From Deltaproteobacteria bacterium (lineage in GTDB: Bacteria; Desulfobacterota; DSM-4660; Desulfatiglandales; Desulfatiglandaceae), in contig JAGHDR010000167.1 in assembly GCA_021159825.1 (NCBI GenBank), positions 1-5,448 of the forward strand: 5,448 nucleotides of DNA, read 5' to 3'. Below, piece after piece: positions 1 to 5,448 of the stretch. The notes under the pieces are model-generated. The model was not told the origin of the DNA. It ran no database searches and saw nothing but the letters and a program-made list of their open reading frames with translations. The stretch's first letter is position 1. Every line of letters starts with the position of its first letter. The translations under genes were made by a program, and so were the position numbers.

Positions 1-310
1 TCAGACCGTTAGTCGCTTCGTTTTGAATGGGCATCTCAGTGTTCTTTCTCTTCATATCCGGCGAAAAACCGCCCCCCTGAATCATGAAATCCGGAATCAC
101 CCGGTGAAAGAGGGTCCCGTCATAGTGCCCCCATCGCACGTATTTCAGGAAATTTTTCACGGTCTCGGGCGCTTCATCGGGGAAAACCTCCAGAACAATG
201 GTCCCTTTGGATGTCTCCATGATCACCCGGGGGTTGTCCGACAGGCCTCCGAGAACTGCCGGGGGACCCCACAACGCAAATACCAACGCCGGAAATATTC
301 CAAATTTCAT
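1..310 (-). CDS. Cyclophilin-type peptidyl-prolyl cis-trans isomerase, 3' end beyond the window
   Basis: Catalyses cis-trans isomerisation of Xaa-Pro bonds during protein folding. The 103 visible codons show the cyclophilin fold start ([20 protein letters not shown], residues 31-50) and the active-site stretch [15 protein letters not shown] (68-82), with the catalytic Arg at 70 and Phe75, Met76 and Gln78 of the proline pocket. The following residues closely resemble E. coli PpiB (IQNEATNGL against IKNEANNGL), so the bacterial PpiA/PpiB group is clear but the exact member is not. Residues 1-22 are hydrophobic with a single Lys and end in Ala/Gly, so they may be a weak signal peptide; a periplasmic location is possible but not certain. 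The ATG at 310 is supported by a consensus AGGAGG seven bases upstream. The gene lies 13 bases after hicB in the same direction, so it is probably co-transcribed with hicAB. The C-terminal roughly 80-90 residues lie outside the window. Confidence 0.93.
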   Translation of the reverse strand, partial: MKFGIFPALVFALWGPPAVLGGLSDNPRVIMETSKGTIVLEVFPDEAPETVKNFLKYVRWGHYDGTLFHRVIPDFMIQGGGFSPDMKRKNTEMPIQNEATNGL

Positions 311-317
311 TTTTGAA

Positions 318-323
318 CCTCCT
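318..323 (-). promoter_or_regulatory. Shine-Dalgarno site of the isomerase gene
   Basis: A perfect AGGAGG on the minus strand sits seven bases before the ATG at 310 and touches the hicB TAG stop (324-326). It fixes the isomerase start. It also means that ribosomes finishing hicB cover or sit beside the initiation site, so translational coupling is plausible. Confidence 0.8.
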
Positions 324-662
324 CTAATCTTCATGATGGGCGGCCTTTTCAAAGGTTTCCAGTGCCCATTGGTTTATGCTTTTACCGCTTGTTTCCGCAG
401 CTATGGCAACTGCGGCATGGACTTCGGACGGCACTCTCAAAAACAGTTTTCCGGAATAGGCCTTGTTGGGGGATTCTCCACGTTGAGCGCAGGTGTCAAG
501 GTAAAAGTCCATGGCTACCTTGAATGCCTGGCGGATTTCTTCAACAGTATCGCCGTGAAACGTAATGATATCACGGATACCCGCCACACGCCCAACAAAG
601 CATTCGTCTTCGTCACTGTATTCAATGCGGGCCGAATAACCCTTGTATCTCATCGGTTTCAT
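324..662 (-). CDS. hicB: HicB-family antitoxin
   Basis: Antitoxin of a type II HicAB toxin-antitoxin module. In the family, HicB binds and blocks the HicA mRNA interferase and represses the operon promoter. The 112-residue protein has two parts. Residues about 5-60 form the HicB degenerate RNase H-like domain ([20 protein letters not shown], then a G-D-T-x-EE-x-x-x-AF helix start). Residues about 71-105 form a ribbon-helix-helix DNA-binding segment ([20 protein letters not shown], then [13 protein letters not shown]). The length and order are normal for HicB with an Arc-like C-terminus. The start ATG overlaps the hicA stop as ATGA (659-662), which is typical of toxin-antitoxin operons; a second ATG lies three codons in. 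Autoregulation at the promoter upstream of hicA is expected from the family but not shown here. Confidence 0.92.
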   Translation of the reverse strand: MKPMRYKGYSARIEYSDEDECFVGRVAGIRDIITFHGDTVEEIRQAFKVAMDFYLDTCAQRGESPNKAYSGKLFLRVPSEVHAAVAIAAETSGKSINQWALETFEKAAHHED

Positions 663-913
663 GATATTGCCTCTAGCTTTTGTAGAAACTCACGGGCTGT
701 GCGCACCTGATATGGTTTTGCTTCTTTCTTTGGGTGGGGCCGATGGAAATCAGCCCTCAAATCTCCATGTTTAAACGCGATACGGGAGCCCCGTCCCTCA
801 ATTAACTCACATCCTGAAGTTAACAATAAGGATTCAATCCGTCTCCATTCAAGGTTGCGCGGTACTGGTTCGGAAAATACGATTGCCAAAGTTTTGCGAT
901 TTTTATTGTTCAT
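659..913 (-). CDS. hicA: HicA-family toxin
   Basis: Small double-stranded-RNA-binding-fold mRNA interferase of the HicA/YcfA family, which cleaves mRNA when freed from HicB. The 84 residues contain the fold landmarks: WRRIESLLLTSGCELIEGRG (23-42), then a beta-rich core with GSRIAF (42-47) and FHRPHPKKEAKPYQVR (56-71), then the final helix REFLQKLEAI. The protein belongs to the variant with MN-x-KxRKTL at its start and FHRPHP in the core. In this variant the GSHH motif of many HicA toxins is GSR here, so the usual catalytic His position is Arg44; His49, His57 and His60 remain. Activity is therefore likely from family membership but not certain. The ATG at 913 has only a weak AAGAAG-like ribosome site. 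The gene is first in the leftward operon and overlaps hicB by ATGA. Confidence 0.9.
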   Translation of the reverse strand: MNNKNRKTLAIVFSEPVPRNLEWRRIESLLLTSGCELIEGRGSRIAFKHGDLRADFHRPHPKKEAKPYQVRTAREFLQKLEAIS

Positions 914-921
914 CGCTTCTT

Positions 922-949
922 ATGATATCGTTTTTTGATAACATGTCAA
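922..949 (-). promoter_or_regulatory. Predicted sigma70 promoter of the hicA-hicB-isomerase run
   Basis: Reading leftward, a consensus TTGACA (949-944) is followed after 16 bases by TATCAT (927-922), five of six matches to the -10 box. The -10 overlaps a GATATC palindrome (924-929). The expected transcription start is only a few bases before the hicA ATG at 913, so the message would have almost no leader. A second -10-like TATATT (959-954) lies further upstream with only a poor -35. HicB would be expected to bind hereabouts, but I see no convincing long operator repeat. Confidence 0.55.
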
Positions 950-1098
950 GATGAATATAGAATTTGTCACGGTTCTGAAATGGATAATTTGGAGATGTCT
1001 TTTCTTCTTTTTCAGGTTCTCGCTATAGGGGTACACTTTTTGGTTTTTTTGTCATATCCCCTTGTGCTTTTTTTTCAGCAGTTGTAGTTATTAGCGAT

Positions 1099-1125
1099 GG
1101 CTGACAACGAGATGTGCTATCAGCC
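1099..1125. repeat. Perfect 6-bp inverted repeat, possible operator or weak hairpin
   Basis: GGCTGA (1099-1104) is repeated inverted as TCAGCC (1120-1125) with a 15-base spacer. No T-run follows directly on either strand, so it does not look like an intrinsic terminator. The spacing would suit a dimeric regulator or a long-looped hairpin upstream of the large gene. A 6-bp match can arise by chance. Confidence 0.3.
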
Positions 1126-1185
1126 GAAAAAAGGGTGCTTAAAGGTTTTGTTCAGCTTGTCTTAAAGGCGTTTTGTGTTTTTCTG

Positions 1186-1191
1186 CATAAT
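1186..1191 (+). promoter_or_regulatory. Weak candidate -10 box for the large gene
   Basis: CATAAT matches five of six bases of the sigma70 -10 consensus and lies 25 bases before the ATG at 1217, which would give a leader of about 20 bases. There is no good -35 at the right distance (TTAAAG at 1162-1167 is the nearest), so the call is tentative. Confidence 0.25.
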
Positions 1192-1216
1192 AATGACCTC
1201 ATTTTGGACAGGGCGT

Positions 1217-4200
1217 ATGAAGGAAACAATACAATCGGAAGCGTTGGAAATCAATTTAGAAGAAACGCGAAAAATAAAAGTTCATGTCCCCAAACCATAT
1301 CGTGAATTTATCGATCTGTCCGTATCCCACTTCGGTATTCATGAACGGGCGCTCAGGTGTATGACGGAATACCACCACCCTTATACTGACCATGGTTTTG
1401 TGGTGGCGGAGTTGCGGAAAATTGTCCTGAATGATTTTTGGTTTTACGCGGAGTTGGAAAAATCGGACGAAGCGTTCCAGGTGATGGTTGAGAGCCTGGG
1501 TGGCCTTCTTCTATCGTCCGGCATTGACGAGAAACTCAAAGAAACCATTGTCAGGACCCTGGTGGAATTTATTGATCGCCTGACGGATTTCCCCAAAAAA
1601 CATAAAAAGATTGTCAAAGCCTGCATGACCCTTTTGGAAGAAACCCTGGGGAAGAATCGTGACATCTATATCTGCTGTTCCGCTTTTTTTAAAAAGCACT
1701 TGCGGACAAGCGCACATATTGATGATTTTAAAGAAGAAATATACCGTTTAACAAAAGAGGTTCTGGAAGTTAATATTAACTTCTGGCAGGAAACCACGAA
1801 AATTGAACAGTGGTACCGAGAAAATGAAAACATCTTCCATCGGGATTACACAACGGTCATAGCGCAATTGGGGAGTGACTATTTTTCAGATCTCCAACAT
1901 AAACTCAAAGGTTCGGATACATTTGACGCGCTCGTCGCAAACGTACCTTCCTATGGTGATATCGCAAATAATTTCAGACAATTGAGTGATCAATTCGATA
2001 AATTTATTGAAAAATTTTATTATACCTTCTATCTCCTTTACCTTCCGGGGATGAGCGGCCTGAAAGATCGTCTGATTCGTGATATCAATTTCCTGCTGGC
2101 AAGGGTAGTCGGTGAGATCGATCTGAACGAGATATTCGGGTTCCTGGATAAAATATTCGACATGTTCAGTGTGTTCCGACGGGACCATATATCCCCCATT
2201 CTCAACTGCATTGCCACCCTGGGGAAAAAGGTTATTGATGTTGATGATTCGGAGGACCAATTCCGGGTCAATTATTTTGAAAAGAAATTGATTGATTTTG
2301 GATTTGAGTTCCCGGGCATCGTTTATGTAGATAAAGACTGGAAGACGCACGTCAATGAAAACCATCTGAAAAATATCAGGGTGTGGCTTGACATATTGAA
2401 ATACGGATACTCCATTCCGGAAAAACTTCTGTCGGCATTAATCGTTAACCTGCGTCTGGGCGGGGTCTATATTTCGGACACGGATCTTTTTCAGCGGGAC
2501 ATCACCAATATCCTGAACTCCAATGTTTCACCGTCTTACAAGAAGGTAAAACAGCTCTCCTATATTTTTCCGGTATATTTTAATGAAATCGGCGCCGAGG
2601 GTGAAATCCGCCATGTGACCACGTCCATGGATGAATTATCCCATCGAAATGATCGGTTGATTCACTTCCTCAGGAAACAGGTTCATATCGAGGGGAACAA
2701 CACCCTCATTGATACGACCCGGAAAATATTCTACTTCTGGTACGATGCGGATTTGCAGACGCTTAAAAGGGGATTCCCCACAGACGTGTATGATTCCATA
2801 GATTTGAAAGGCAGGTGGTTTGCGCCCATTCATACCCTGCTGAAGACGCTTTGTGATAAACAGGACTGCGGCCCTGAAAAATTTCTGAATATGGCGCAGG
2901 CGGAACTGGAATCGGTGCCGGCATTGGTTCCCGAAGCTGATGAGATTGACCGAAAAAGATTTTTGTATATCTGCCGCCTTTATGCCCTGTTGCGAGAGAA
3001 ATATTCTTTCGATACCGTCAACATTGTTTCCATTCTGGAGCGATACAGTTTCCTCGAAAACGGTGATATCTCGGATTTTAAGACCTGTATGGCGGAAGGA
3101 GATCATTCAGGGGCGCTGAAGAAGGTTTTCCTTCTCATGGGAGGCCTCAAGCAGATTATCTTGGACCCTGAACTCAGCGAAGCATGGGAAAGTATCTACT
3201 ATAAGCGCCACGTGGCGTTTGGAATCCCTTCCATGTACGGTGTTTACCACGAAAAAAAGTTTGAGGCCATGGGGCTCATTTTCAGGCTCGAAAGAGTCTC
3301 CGCCAATTTGATGGACAAAATCATCGCGGATATCAACCTGAACTACATCTCGGCTACCACGCTGGATCGCATTTACAATGTGCTTGAATTCTTCAAGGAG
3401 GGTATGGCGCTCGACGGCATCAGCAACGAAGGGTTTAACAGCAATCTTCAAATGCTCCGGTACAGCCTCACCTCCGCCACCTTCAGCCTGGGGCAATACA
3501 CCAACATTTTTGAATTTGTGGCTGAACGAATTCGTGAAATTATTAATGAATATTTTATTCGATCATACGAATATCCGCTTAATGCAATTGTGCCGCAACT
3601 TTTCATGAAAGAGTCCGGCCTTTCAGGCGAAGAAAAAAACAGAATCCTTCTGCAGAAAACCGAAGAGTTCAATCGGGAAATGATATCCAACTGTTTTCTC
3701 CTGCAGAAATTCGACGGGTTTATTGCCGGTATTTTGAAAACACTTCACAACATGGTGGATAATTTCAAACCGGACATTATCAACAGTATTATGCGGTACA
3801 ACCCGGATTTGATTGTGAGTCCTTTCAGTGAAGAATCACCCAAAATGGACAATAAAGTGTTCTTGGGGGAGAAGGGGTTTTTTTTAAAAAAACTCTATGG
3901 GTCCGGAATTCCCGTGCCGCCGGCCTTTATTTTGACCACCGAGGTGTTTCGTGAACGGTCTGCCATCTACACGCACCCGCAGTTGAAAACCGAACTGGAC
4001 AAAAAAATCGGGTCCCAAATCAATGAATTGGAAAAGCTGTGCGGCCGGGAATTCGGAAATCCCCAAAACCCGCTTTTGTTGTCCGTGAGATCCGGTGCTG
4101 CCGTTTCCATGCCCGGTGCCATGGTGACGTTCATCAATGTGGGCATGAACGACGAGATTGCCGCCCATTTGAGCCGTGAACCCGGCTTCGGATGGGCCGC

Positions 4201-5146
4201 ATGGGACTCGTACCGTCGCCTGCTGCAAAACTGGGGGATGGCCCATGATATTCAGAGGGATGTTTTTGACAAGGTCATTTCCGACCACAAAAAGAAATAC
4301 CGGATGAAATACAAAACAGGCCTGAGCGCGGAACAGATGAAAGAACTGGCGTTTGCCTACAAGGATGTGCTTGAGGCGCACAACAAGGAGTTTGAACAAA
4401 ATCCCATACGCCAATTGGAAAAAACCATTTCCATTGTTTTTGATTCCTGGTCATATGAACAGGCGAAAGTGTATCGTGAGTACCTAAAGGTATCGGAGGA
4501 CTGGGGAACTTCGGTGATTGTTCAGCAGATGGTCTTCGGCAATCGCAACCAAATGTCGGGTTCAGGGGTGGTGTTTACCCATAACCCCACGCGCGGCAGG
4601 CCGGGGGTCCATCTTTTTGGGGATTTCAATTTGTGTAGCCAGGGGGAAGATATTGTTTCCGGACTGGTGCATTCACTGCCCGTGGGTAAGACCCAGCGAA
4701 AGCAGCTGAAACTGGCGGGTACGTCGCTACAGGAAGCTTTCCCCGGTATTTACAAGAAAATACACGCCCTTGCCAGGGAGTTGCTGGGAAATCTTGGATT
4801 TGCTCACCAGGAAATTGAATTTACCTTTGAATCTGAAAAGCCCGAAGACCTGTATATCCTTCAGGCTCGCAACCAGAATATTCGGTGCGAAACCCATGTG
4901 AAAGTGTTTGAGCCTGGAGAGGAAGATATGATACTTGTGGGCAGGGGTATCGGGATCGGGGGCGGTGTGCTGAGCGGCATCCTGGCATTCGGAGATGATG
5001 ACTTGGCGCTTTTTGCTGAAAAATATCCGGAGAAAAAAACGATTCTGGTGAGACCCGATACGGTCCCGGACGATATCGGCATGATTTTCAAATGTGACGG
5101 CCTTTTGACGTCCCGGGGGGGGGGGTCACGAGTCACGCGGCGGTGA
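1217..5146 (+). CDS. Large PPDK-like PEP/pyruvate-binding protein, frame broken at the phosphohistidine motif
   Basis: As written this frame gives 1309 residues; with the downstream frame joined it would be about 1385. Residues 1-875 are mostly predicted helical, have no signal peptide or clear membrane segment, and I do not recognise them. Residues about 880-1220 are a PPDK/PEP-synthase ATP-grasp domain: LGEKG with the ATP-binding Lys886, LLSVRSGAAVSMPGAM (953-968; Arg958), MVFGN followed by SGSGVVFTHNP, GDFNLCSQGEDIVSG, EIEFT (1199-1203) and LQARN (1215-1219). Residues about 1250-1302 begin the swivel domain (LVRPDTVPDDIG, then LLTSRGG). The frame leaves the homology at the G11 tract and ends seven codons past it. 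The family moves phosphate from ATP to a histidine and on to pyruvate, but the C-terminal pyruvate/PEP barrel is missing, so the acceptor is unknown. The start is uncertain: ATG 1217 follows GGACAGGG, while GTG 1175 follows AAAGG and would add 14 hydrophobic residues. Confidence 0.88.
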   Translation: MKETIQSEALEINLEETRKIKVHVPKPYREFIDLSVSHFGIHERALRCMTEYHHPYTDHGFVVAELRKIVLNDFWFYAELEKSDEAFQVMVESLGGLLLSSGIDEKLKETIVRTLVEFIDRLTDFPKKHKKIVKACMTLLEETLGKNRDIYICCSAFFKKHLRTSAHIDDFKEEIYRLTKEVLEVNINFWQETTKIEQWYRENENIFHRDYTTVIAQLGSDYFSDLQHKLKGSDTFDALVANVPSYGDIANNFRQLSDQFDKFIEKFYYTFYLLYLPGMSGLKDRLIRDINFLLARVVGEIDLNEIFGFLDKIFDMFSVFRRDHISPILNCIATLGKKVIDVDDSEDQFRVNYFEKKLIDFGFEFPGIVYVDKDWKTHVNENHLKNIRVWLDILKYGYSIPEKLLSALIVNLRLGGVYISDTDLFQRDITNILNSNVSPSYKKVKQLSYIFPVYFNEIGAEGEIRHVTTSMDELSHRNDRLIHFLRKQVHIEGNNTLIDTTRKIFYFWYDADLQTLKRGFPTDVYDSIDLKGRWFAPIHTLLKTLCDKQDCGPEKFLNMAQAELESVPALVPEADEIDRKRFLYICRLYALLREKYSFDTVNIVSILERYSFLENGDISDFKTCMAEGDHSGALKKVFLLMGGLKQIILDPELSEAWESIYYKRHVAFGIPSMYGVYHEKKFEAMGLIFRLERVSANLMDKIIADINLNYISATTLDRIYNVLEFFKEGMALDGISNEGFNSNLQMLRYSLTSATFSLGQYTNIFEFVAERIREIINEYFIRSYEYPLNAIVPQLFMKESGLSGEEKNRILLQKTEEFNREMISNCFLLQKFDGFIAGILKTLHNMVDNFKPDIINSIMRYNPDLIVSPFSEESPKMDNKVFLGEKGFFLKKLYGSGIPVPPAFILTTEVFRERSAIYTHPQLKTELDKKIGSQINELEKLCGREFGNPQNPLLLSVRSGAAVSMPGAMVTFINVGMNDEIAAHLSREPGFGWAAWDSYRRLLQNWGMAHDIQRDVFDKVISDHKKKYRMKYKTGLSAEQMKELAFAYKDVLEAHNKEFEQNPIRQLEKTISIVFDSWSYEQAKVYREYLKVSEDWGTSVIVQQMVFGNRNQMSGSGVVFTHNPTRGRPGVHLFGDFNLCSQGEDIVSGLVHSLPVGKTQRKQLKLAGTSLQEAFPGIYKKIHALARELLGNLGFAHQEIEFTFESEKPEDLYILQARNQNIRCETHVKVFEPGEEDMILVGRGIGIGGGVLSGILAFGDDDLALFAEKYPEKKTILVRPDTVPDDIGMIFKCDGLLTSRGGGSRVTRR
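5115..5125 (+). repeat. Homopolymer of 11 G inside the phosphohistidine codons
   Basis: Eleven consecutive G follow TCCC. The homology upstream (LLTSR-GG) and downstream (V-TSHAAV) is continuous only if the run is 9 G (RGGVTSHAA) or 12 G (one extra Gly). With 11 G the downstream domain is in the -1 frame. Such tracts mutate readily by slipped-strand mispairing and are also a classic site of sequencing error. The run contains the slippery pattern G GGG GGG, so -1 ribosomal slippage or transcriptional slippage could also restore the frame. Confidence 0.85.
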
Positions 5147-5376
5147 CCGCTACCAAAATCGGGAAAATCTGCATTGTCAATTGTGCGGATTTATTTGTAA
5201 ATGAAGACAGGAAGGAATGCAGTATCGGTGGCAACACTTTCAAGGTGGGCGACGACATCTCCATCGATGGCCATCGCGGAAATATCTATCGCGGTAGTTA
5301 CCCCATCAAGACTACCGAAATTGCGCTTGACACGCGGAATAAATATCCATTTGATGCATGTGAGGGAGGGGTCTAA
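5125..5376 (+). CDS. Continuation of the PPDK-like protein in the -1 frame: phosphohistidine swivel domain
   Basis: Reading from GTC at 5125 gives VTSHAAVTATKIGKICIVNC and then the end of the swivel domain (GDDISIDGHRGNIYRG), stopping at TAA 5374-5376. The His codon at 5134-5136 would be the phosphorylated residue, numbered His1306 in the joined protein. This segment cannot function alone because it lacks the ATP-grasp part and starts inside the motif; a GTG at 5143 is the only nearby start and would omit the His. Compared with classical PPDK (SHAAVVAR), the stretch after the His reads SHAAVTAT, so the conserved Arg is Thr. I have the impression this form is usual for a subgroup of these proteins. 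The protein ends about 40 residues after the swivel domain, with no PEP/pyruvate TIM barrel. Confidence 0.85.
   Translation, partial: VTSHAAVTATKIGKICIVNCADLFVNEDRKECSIGGNTFKVGDDISIDGHRGNIYRGSYPIKTTEIALDTRNKYPFDACEGGV
5364..5371 (+). promoter_or_regulatory. Shine-Dalgarno site of the GAPDH-like gene
   Basis: GGGAGGGG lies four bases before the ATG at 5376 (the core GGAGG is six bases away). It is inside the last codons of the upstream frame, which supports translational coupling through the TAATG overlap. Confidence 0.65.
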
Positions 5377-5448
5377 TGTTTGATAACCAGAATCTTTTGG
5401 GAATTAACGGCCTGGGTCGAATTGCGAAGTTAACCTTGTGGGAGCACA
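5376..5448 (+). CDS. GAPDH-like dehydrogenase, N-terminus only
   Basis: Twenty-four codons are visible and read MFDNQNLLGINGLGRIAKL followed by TLWEH. The GINGLGRI stretch matches the NAD(P)-binding start of glyceraldehyde-3-phosphate dehydrogenases (GINGFGRIG), with Ala in place of the last Gly. The family oxidises glyceraldehyde 3-phosphate to 1,3-bisphosphoglycerate with NAD(P). The ATG overlaps the stop of the PPDK-like frame (TAATG, 5374-5378) and has a good ribosome site, so the two genes form an operon. With so little sequence, a GAPDH-related dehydrogenase of another substrate cannot be excluded; the remainder is outside the window. Confidence 0.75.
   Translation, partial: MFDNQNLLGINGLGRIAKLTLWEH

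Larger units (their letters stand above)
914..1216. other. Divergent intergenic region
   Basis: A 303-base AT-rich gap lies between the divergent hicA and the large rightward gene. It holds the hicA promoter at its left end, several T-runs (for example 1069-1076), a short inverted repeat at 1099-1125 and a weak rightward -10-like CATAAT (1186-1191). Short open frames here have no recognisable protein character, and I see no tRNA or riboswitch. Confidence 0.6.

Noticed and set aside
198..710. Rightward open frame of 170 codons opposite hicB and the isomerase
   Set aside because: It lies antisense to two well-supported genes and its translation has no family character, so it is a shadow frame.
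1060..1080. T-runs as an intrinsic terminator
   Set aside because: No GC-rich stem lies immediately before the T-runs on either strand, and both flanking genes start here rather than end.
1175..1216. N-terminal extension of the large protein from GTG 1175
   Set aside because: It has an AAAGG six bases upstream, but it would add a short hydrophobic stretch (MFFCIIMTSFW) unlike the rest of the protein and would place the start ahead of the only -10-like box. ATG 1217 is preferred, without certainty.
1886..2365. Leftward open frames within the large gene, the longest about 160-176 codons
   Set aside because: They are antisense shadows of a strongly coding frame; none has a recognisable motif or a good ribosome site.
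3874..3895. T8/A7 homopolymer pair in the ATP-grasp domain as a second frameshift site
   Set aside because: The protein homology (LGEKGFFLKKLYGSG) continues in frame through it, so nothing is broken here.
5143..5376. Independent small gene starting at GTG 5143
   Set aside because: It would begin after the phosphohistidine and lack any ribosome site; the sequence is clearly the tail of the PPDK-like swivel domain.

Overview
The window looks like a bacterial chromosome segment with moderate GC content. The half-PPDK protein followed directly by a GAPDH-like gene resembles, from memory, arrangements in sulfate-reducing Desulfobacterota (Desulfobacterales). That taxonomic guess is an inference from protein flavour only; no rRNA or other marker is present.

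Layout. Positions 1-913 carry a leftward three-gene run, read on the minus strand in the order hicA (913-659), hicB (662-324) and a cyclophilin-type peptidyl-prolyl isomerase (starts at 310 and runs off the left edge). hicA and hicB overlap by ATGA. The isomerase's Shine-Dalgarno sequence directly abuts the hicB stop codon, so the three genes are probably co-transcribed from a promoter just upstream of hicA. Positions 914-1216 form a divergent intergenic region with the hicA promoter, one perfect 6-bp inverted repeat and a weak rightward promoter candidate.

Positions 1217-5376 hold one very large rightward gene. It encodes about 875 residues of predicted helical sequence that I do not recognise, then a PPDK/PEP-synthase-type ATP-grasp domain, then a phosphohistidine swivel domain. 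The C-terminal PEP/pyruvate TIM barrel of PPDK is absent. The reading frame is broken inside an 11-G homopolymer (5115-5125), exactly at the GG-x-TSH phosphohistidine motif. The frame as given stops at 5146, and the rest of the swivel domain continues in the -1 frame to 5376. A GAPDH-like gene starts in a TAATG overlap with that second stop and runs off the right edge.

How the genes relate. The right-hand pair suggests an operon that links a partial PEP/pyruvate-type phosphotransfer enzyme with a GAPDH-family dehydrogenase in lower glycolysis or gluconeogenesis (inference). The most interesting points are the G11 tract interrupting the catalytic motif (phase variation, frameshifting or sequencing error) and the huge unknown N-terminal region on a half-PPDK.
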